Of a DNA stretch of 64,000 nt, positions 58,566 through 64,000 are shown in pieces; positions within the stretch are counted from its first letter, which is position 1; each line of letters opens with the position of its first letter. Where the stretch lies: assembly GCA_963277665.1 (NCBI GenBank), contig OY728143.1, forward strand, positions 533,358,394-533,422,393, in the 5' to 3' direction. Both the position numbers and the translations under genes were made by a program. The notes below the pieces were generated by a model. The model was not told the origin of the DNA. It made no database searches and saw only the letters and a list, made by a program, of their open reading frames with translations. This stretch comes from Viscum album (Eukaryota > Streptophyta > Magnoliopsida > Santalales > Viscaceae).

Positions 58566-61500
58566 AAAGATATTATAAAGAATGTCATGATGATTTTCAT
58601 AATCTTATGATAAGTGGAATCTTGTTTTTATGGACATATAAAAAGATATTTTTATTTATGTGAATATTTCTTGGCCAATGTATTGATTTTTCATAAATGC
58701 ATGGAAAGGAAGAATAAAAATAATGCTGTTTTATATCTTTAGATGCTTATTTTATATTTGGGAGAAATAAATTATTGAAATTAATAACATATCTTTCAAA
58801 TTTTAAATGGATTATTAACAGGGTTTTGTGGTTATATCATGATATAATGTTAGAATTCAAAGAGAATAAATAAATAAAGTGTGTTATCTACTTCATAAAA
58901 AACTGAAATATTGAGACATATATATTTAAGAAGACATATATATAAAAATAATTAAATATTGAAAATTATGAATTCCTAAAAATTGATAAGATCATATAAA
59001 AAATAACATGTTCAATTTGATGTCTATTATTCCCAATAAAATGTTATCTTGAGTTCTTCCATAAATATCATTATCTTCTCATGATGTATCTTCATCTACT
59101 ATAAATTTTATTTCTACTGAGTTCATTAATAATTCAACAGTAGTTCATTTATTCTAATTTTTTATACATCTTTTATATGAGTTTAGTATGTGAAATGACC
59201 ATTCTTTAAAAGAGATATCCTAGTTAATATATCGTTCACCATTTAATCAAGTAATATCTTTCTTTACAAAGATGAGAGCCTCTGATAAAAGAGTTATCAT
59301 ATGGAAAATCAACAAACTCATGGAGTAGATTACTAGAGTGGCCTAGGGGTTTTAATTTCCCCAAACAATTATAAATCTCTTAAATGAATTTATTTTTTAT
59401 TTTAAATTATATATCCTATTTTTATTTCTATTTTGGTAAGGATTTAGATATTGATACCTCATAGAGGTTATATTTATCTAAATAATTTTTTAAGAACTCA
59501 ATTCACCCTCCAAATATAGTTTCATTTAACTATTGTCTTGGAGATCAATGTGATGATAAAACCCTTGATAAATGATTTTGTTAATTTAAAATATCGATGT
59601 AGAGGTTATATTATGGAAATAAATATTCATGAATTATAGAAATTATTTTTTTGTCCGGGGCTTGTATTTCTTAAAATCATTTCATTATTATCCCATTGTG
59701 TTATATAAATAAAATTTTTTCACATGTTTTTAGAGATATAAATTGTGAAAAATCCTCACATGAATTTCATGTGTTTGGATTTATGATGGTTAATTAATTA
59801 GTAATGACATGAAATATATTTCTGTTACATTTTACATAATTAATGAATTAAATTTGAAATCCTAATATCGCTAGATGAATTTTCATAGAGTACTTGATAA
59901 AATATATTAATAGTAAAATAATATATATAAAATGTTTATTAACAATGAAATGAAAATATAAATTGAAAATCATAATAAGGGTTAATGAACCATTTGAAAT
60001 TTATAATTACTAAATAAATGTTGGTAATATTTTTGGAACTAGGCACAAGTGATTATTTAGAATATTGATCCAAATACATAAATAATGGTAGATTGTTTTC
60101 AAGTGGAATGGAAAATAATGATTATTCAATGAATTTTGGTTTCAATTAGTTGGTTTTGTGATATACTATTAAATAATTTCTTAATATAACATTATTCTCC
60201 AACGTAGCTATGTTTTTGTAAAATATCTAAATTATTTGGTTCTCCAAATGTTTCCTCAACACCTAGGTATATGAGGGAATTGATGGATAATTTTACTATC
60301 TTCCCCATTATCTCTTTTGATATTTTGTGATGTGTTGTTGTATTTATGATATAATCCATTGCGTTGAATATTTTGTACCAACATAAGTTTTGAAATATCT
60401 ATATTTTTTATACAATGTTATGTAGGGTGTGGAACCTTAGGCTGCTGAACATTCATCTGTTTTAGCAGTAGTATCTATGGTTTCCAATATGTGTTCAAAA
60501 ATATTAGTTAATAACAATATGTGAAATGATTGATATATATGTTATTTTTGATTAAAATATTAATCTTTTATGTGGATGTTATTATATTACCACACCTAAG
60601 GCACGTATTGAAATACAAATAATTTATTTGTTCAAGGGGTTAATGATTACATCTGTAAAAGATATGAGAACATGATATTTGGTATTGATGCATGAGTGGG
60701 TCAAAATTGGAATTTTTAATAGGGTATCCTCGATTTATTATATGATTTTACATTGATATTAATAATTATAGGTTTTACATTTTTTGTACATCCATGGTGA
60801 AGATGAGATATTATTTTACTTATTTGGGTGAGGATCTAGTTTCGTTACATTTGCCTCTATGTTTTAATACTATATATTCACTTTTTAATGATTTGATCAA
60901 TGGGGGATCCTAATATGTAATATTTTATAATCATAATAAATGTAAAACTATTATTATAGTTAATCATATATCATAAGTTATTATGGTAGGTCATACAATC
61001 TCATGGATTTATTTTTGAGTAATTTGGATTGACTGTTTCATCCTAGTCCATGTTTTTGATATTCAAATTTCACAATGATTATTATGAAATTATATAAATT
61101 TTTTGGTAATATATTATATATTATACATCTATGGACATGAATGATGGATCTCATACAGTCCCTTATTTTAATTTTTTTTTTATATTGGGTGTAATTAATC
61201 ATATTTGTATGGATTCTATTCCTTCAGTAGGCATCCCAAAATTGGGGATTATTGAAGGAAAATATCCAAAATCAACCCCATCATCACAAAAAATCAATAT
61301 GTTGTACTATTAAGTATGGTTTTCATGTCAAAGATATTCAAAATAAAATTTATCTAAATGATGAAAAACACATTAATATATAGGTTCATTATTTCATGGA
61401 ATGTAATATAATAAATTAGAAAATACAATATGAAATTTTAATCAAAACAGTTAATTTCAAATTACGCACATAGATGTTGAGACATGCTTCACCGTATCAG

Positions 61501-63450
61501 TTTACAATAAATATATATATAATATTTTATTATTTATTATAATGACCTATATAAATTATATAAATATTTATTAACAAATAATTTTATTTATCATAGTTTA
61601 TCTTCCATGTTAATCTTACCACACACAAATCATCATACTTTTTTCTAAATTTTTTTTCATTTATGGTTTAGTTTTTTAAGGGATTTTTTTTTAATAAAAT
61701 GATTTATAAAACCCAATAATATAAACATTCCTCATATATATATATATAATTAACTATACTAAATTAATTTTCATTCTATATTCATATGATATAGCTTTGA
61801 AATATACAATATAATCATATTTAGATGAAATTGAAATGAAAAATAATTATATATTTTATTATTTTTATACGCGATTTGATTTTAAAATGAATTATATTTT
61901 TAAAATAATTATTACTATGTAAGAATAAATACAAAACAAATAAGATGGTTTTTTGATTTATTGAGATATTGAATAACATTTCGAGTTTGAGTTTTTTGAA
62001 TAGTGAAATTGCTTCATGATAGGAAATGTTAATTTGATTTTGAATATGTATAATATATACAACCTATAGAATACCAATAAACTAATTCATATAATATAAA
62101 TAAATTTTCTTTACGATATTTATCATTTTTACATACATAATGTGTAATCCCTAGTGAAATTTAATGTATAAAAATATAAAACTATAGTGTATTAGAATTG
62201 ATTGTATCTCAAGAAATCCAATAACATTATTTTTCACATAATTGTATTAATCTGTTATAAGGATTTCACTAATATCAATGTTTCCATTAATATGATTATT
62301 TTTTTTTGGTTTCTGAATTTTTGTTTATGGTATATCAACCACTATGAAAATGTTGGTAAAAAAGATATTTTATGATGAATAATTCTAAATTATTGTATAG
62401 AATACTCTATTAAATGTTGGGTATTAATTACATGGTGTGGCTTTAGATAAAAATTTAGTAAAATGATATTAATTATAAAAACAATACATTTATTTTTATT
62501 TAATAAATTCATTAATTATTTAATTTGATATATAATAATCCTTATAAAAATAGTTTTTGCCGATATGAATAAGTAATGTGAAGAAATATTATCACTAGTA
62601 AATCAATAATATAAAATTAATTCATAGAGTTTGATATGTTAGAGAAATGAAAAATGAGTAGATTAAATTTATAAGGTCAATATAAGTAGTAACATCCCAT
62701 GAATAGAATTTATCATGGTTTATGTTCTATAGTTATTGGTATGTTAATGTAATTAGAGAGAATTATCTATATTAATGGAGGTTTTATAATTACTGTTATT
62801 AACACATTCAACAAACCCTCGATTATCAATTTTAAAGGATATTCGTCAGTGTTTTAACCGGGCATGATTAATAATGGTCAGTGAATGATATGAATTATAC
62901 ATGATGCGTGATTTAAAAAATCAGTGCAAAACCTCATCAAATTGGGTTAATGTGAGTTTTCATAGAAACCCATTATCGTATATCGAGTTTCTATGGATGA
63001 TTCTAGGATAATATGGTATATTATGGGGTTTTACTAATGCAATATTGTGTTAATGTAGATTTTTGGGATTCTTAGTTGAAAAGGATGAAATAAAACTATG
63101 TCAATGTCCAAGAGTTTCATGTTTCCCAATTAGATATGTTAGGTGAATTAATCACCAAATTGAGTCTTGTGGTGGAAATTCACATCTCATCATGATTGTA
63201 TTTCCTTGGTTTAATAAATTTATACCATATATTTTTCATCAAATGAGGGTGATGTAGGATAATTAGGACTCTATTAAATTCTTGATAAGGTGTAAAAGAT
63301 TCCTAGATTTTCCCATATAGGGGTAAGAGAGTATGTTTCAAAACCATTTTTTGGAATAATGTTATGTGAATCTGCATCAAAGTTTAAGTAATTTTATTCG
63401 ATATGTAAATATTCACCATTTATTTCATTATGCAACCTTTTTGGAGGAAC
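58566..63450. other. AT-rich stretch, mostly without recognisable features
   Basis: No gene recognised. At about 59498-59550 the words CAATTCACCCTCC and TTAACTATTG followed by TTGGAGATCA resemble a Sirevirus LTR end with a decayed primer site, which would make the following few kb an eroded interior. I could not confirm gag or pol motifs there. The 60-codon frame at 61131-61313 has no recognisable family. Confidence 0.35.
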
Positions 63451-64000
63451 TACTACAAATAAGCCTTTTATCAGCGCTAAAAATGTCCATTAACAGCACT
63501 AGAAAAGTGCTATTAACACTGGAAAAGATAAAGGGGGGTCCCCTTTACCAGTGCTCCAAAAAGTGCTGGTAAAAGGGTCATTTATCAGTGATTTCTTTTT
63601 AGCATGGACAAAAGACCCCTTTTATCAGATATTTTTTAGCGCTGATAAAAGAAAAAAAATTATAAAAAATTTATAAAAATTTAAAAAATTCGTGCCAATT
63701 GAGGGGGCTTTTATAGCGCTTGAGTTCCCTTTTAACAGAGGTTTCCATCCCCTAAAAAACCAACATGCAACCCCCTCCACCCTATATCAGTGCAACACTG
63801 AATCCCTTTATTAGCGCTATCCCCCAAATCCACACCCATGCGCGTGCCCTTGCCTCCACCAGTATTTGATCTCGAGACCTCCCCCTAACGCGTCTAAAGC
63901 ATTTACCACTCTACCATATTTATGTGTTCTCCAGTTAATTACATATCTATTTATTTTCGTATATATTTAGCTATATTTATTCATATAGTAATATATAGTC
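63451..64000 (+). mobile_element. CACTA (En/Spm-type) transposon, left terminus, continuing past the window
   Basis: It starts TACTACAAATAAGCC, which equals the CACTACAA terminus with C replaced by T at the first base. Then come many short subterminal motifs on both strands: CAGCGCTAA, CAGCACTAG, AGTGCTATTAACA, ACCAGTGCT, AGTGCTGGTAAAAG, AGCGCTGATAAAAG, TAGCGCTTGAG, TTAGCGCTAT. Dense inverted AGCGCT/AGTGCT repeats directly inside the end are how the CACTA transposase recognises its element. The three bases before it (AAC, 63448-63450) would be the target duplication; the other end lies outside. No transposase coding is visible in this part. Confidence 0.7.
63840..63915 (-). other. tRNA-like segment inside the CACTA element
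   Basis: On the minus strand AGAGTGGTAAATGCTTTAG followed ~30 bases on by GAGGTCTCGAGATCAAATAC resembles A- and B-box regions of a tRNA (B box degenerate: GATCAAATAC for GTTCAAATCC). Too diverged to be a tRNA gene. This is the third tRNA-like block in the window, all on the minus strand. Confidence 0.35.

Noticed and set aside
36296..58570. Target-site duplication of L2
   Set aside because: GAATA before the 5' LTR and AAAGA after the 3' LTR do not match; decay is too advanced to claim one.

Overview
The window reads as AT-rich intergenic DNA from a flowering-plant nuclear genome. It holds no recognisable host gene. What can be read is layered retrotransposon DNA of very different ages, plus the edge of a CACTA transposon at the right end. 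The evidence for a plant is a Sirevirus-type Ty1/copia element, long LTRs starting TGTAACACCCC with initiator-Met-tRNA-type primer sites, and the CACTA subterminal motifs. The species cannot be named from the sequence.

Layout. (1) 1-8062: the 3' part of one LTR, a 2.0 kb non-coding interior and a complete 4.77 kb second LTR. This is a LARD-like (large retrotransposon derivative) element, here called L1. (2) 8063-10824: AT-rich, nothing recognised. (3) 10825-~19850: two collinear, diverged direct repeats about 6.16 kb apart, probably the LTRs of a third decayed element, with ~3 kb of non-coding DNA between them. (4) ~19850-28280: very AT-rich, nothing recognised except an (AT)n tract. (5) 28290-32110: a heavily decayed but collinear Sirevirus-like gag-pol, recognisable only by stitching short translated motifs. 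(6) 36301-58565: a second LARD-like element (L2, same family as L1), with ~4.46 kb LTRs and a 2.35 kb interior. Its 3' LTR is split by (7) 45427-56418: a young 10,992 bp Sirevirus with 1.2 kb LTRs, a perfect 5 bp target duplication, gag, pol and an env-like gene. (8) 58566-63450: AT-rich, with at most a possible old LTR end. (9) 63451-64000: the terminus of a CACTA-type element that runs off the window.

How the parts work together. The Sirevirus carries all cis signals (TATA box, primer site, five polypurine tracts, LTR palindromes and tandem repeats). Its pol segment has all catalytic residues, but its coding frame is broken by two in-frame stops between gag and pol and two in the env-like gene, and both gag zinc knuckles have lost one ligand. 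The copy is therefore probably not autonomous as written, although a good-looking 3' splice site lies right at the gag/pol stop. L1 and L2 have no coding capacity and would have depended on proteins from another element. The intact L2 LTR at 38601 preserves the pre-insertion site of the Sirevirus, which fixes the order of events: L2 first, long decay, then the Sirevirus.

All divergence figures are by-eye counts, and all family assignments come from motif recognition without database searches.
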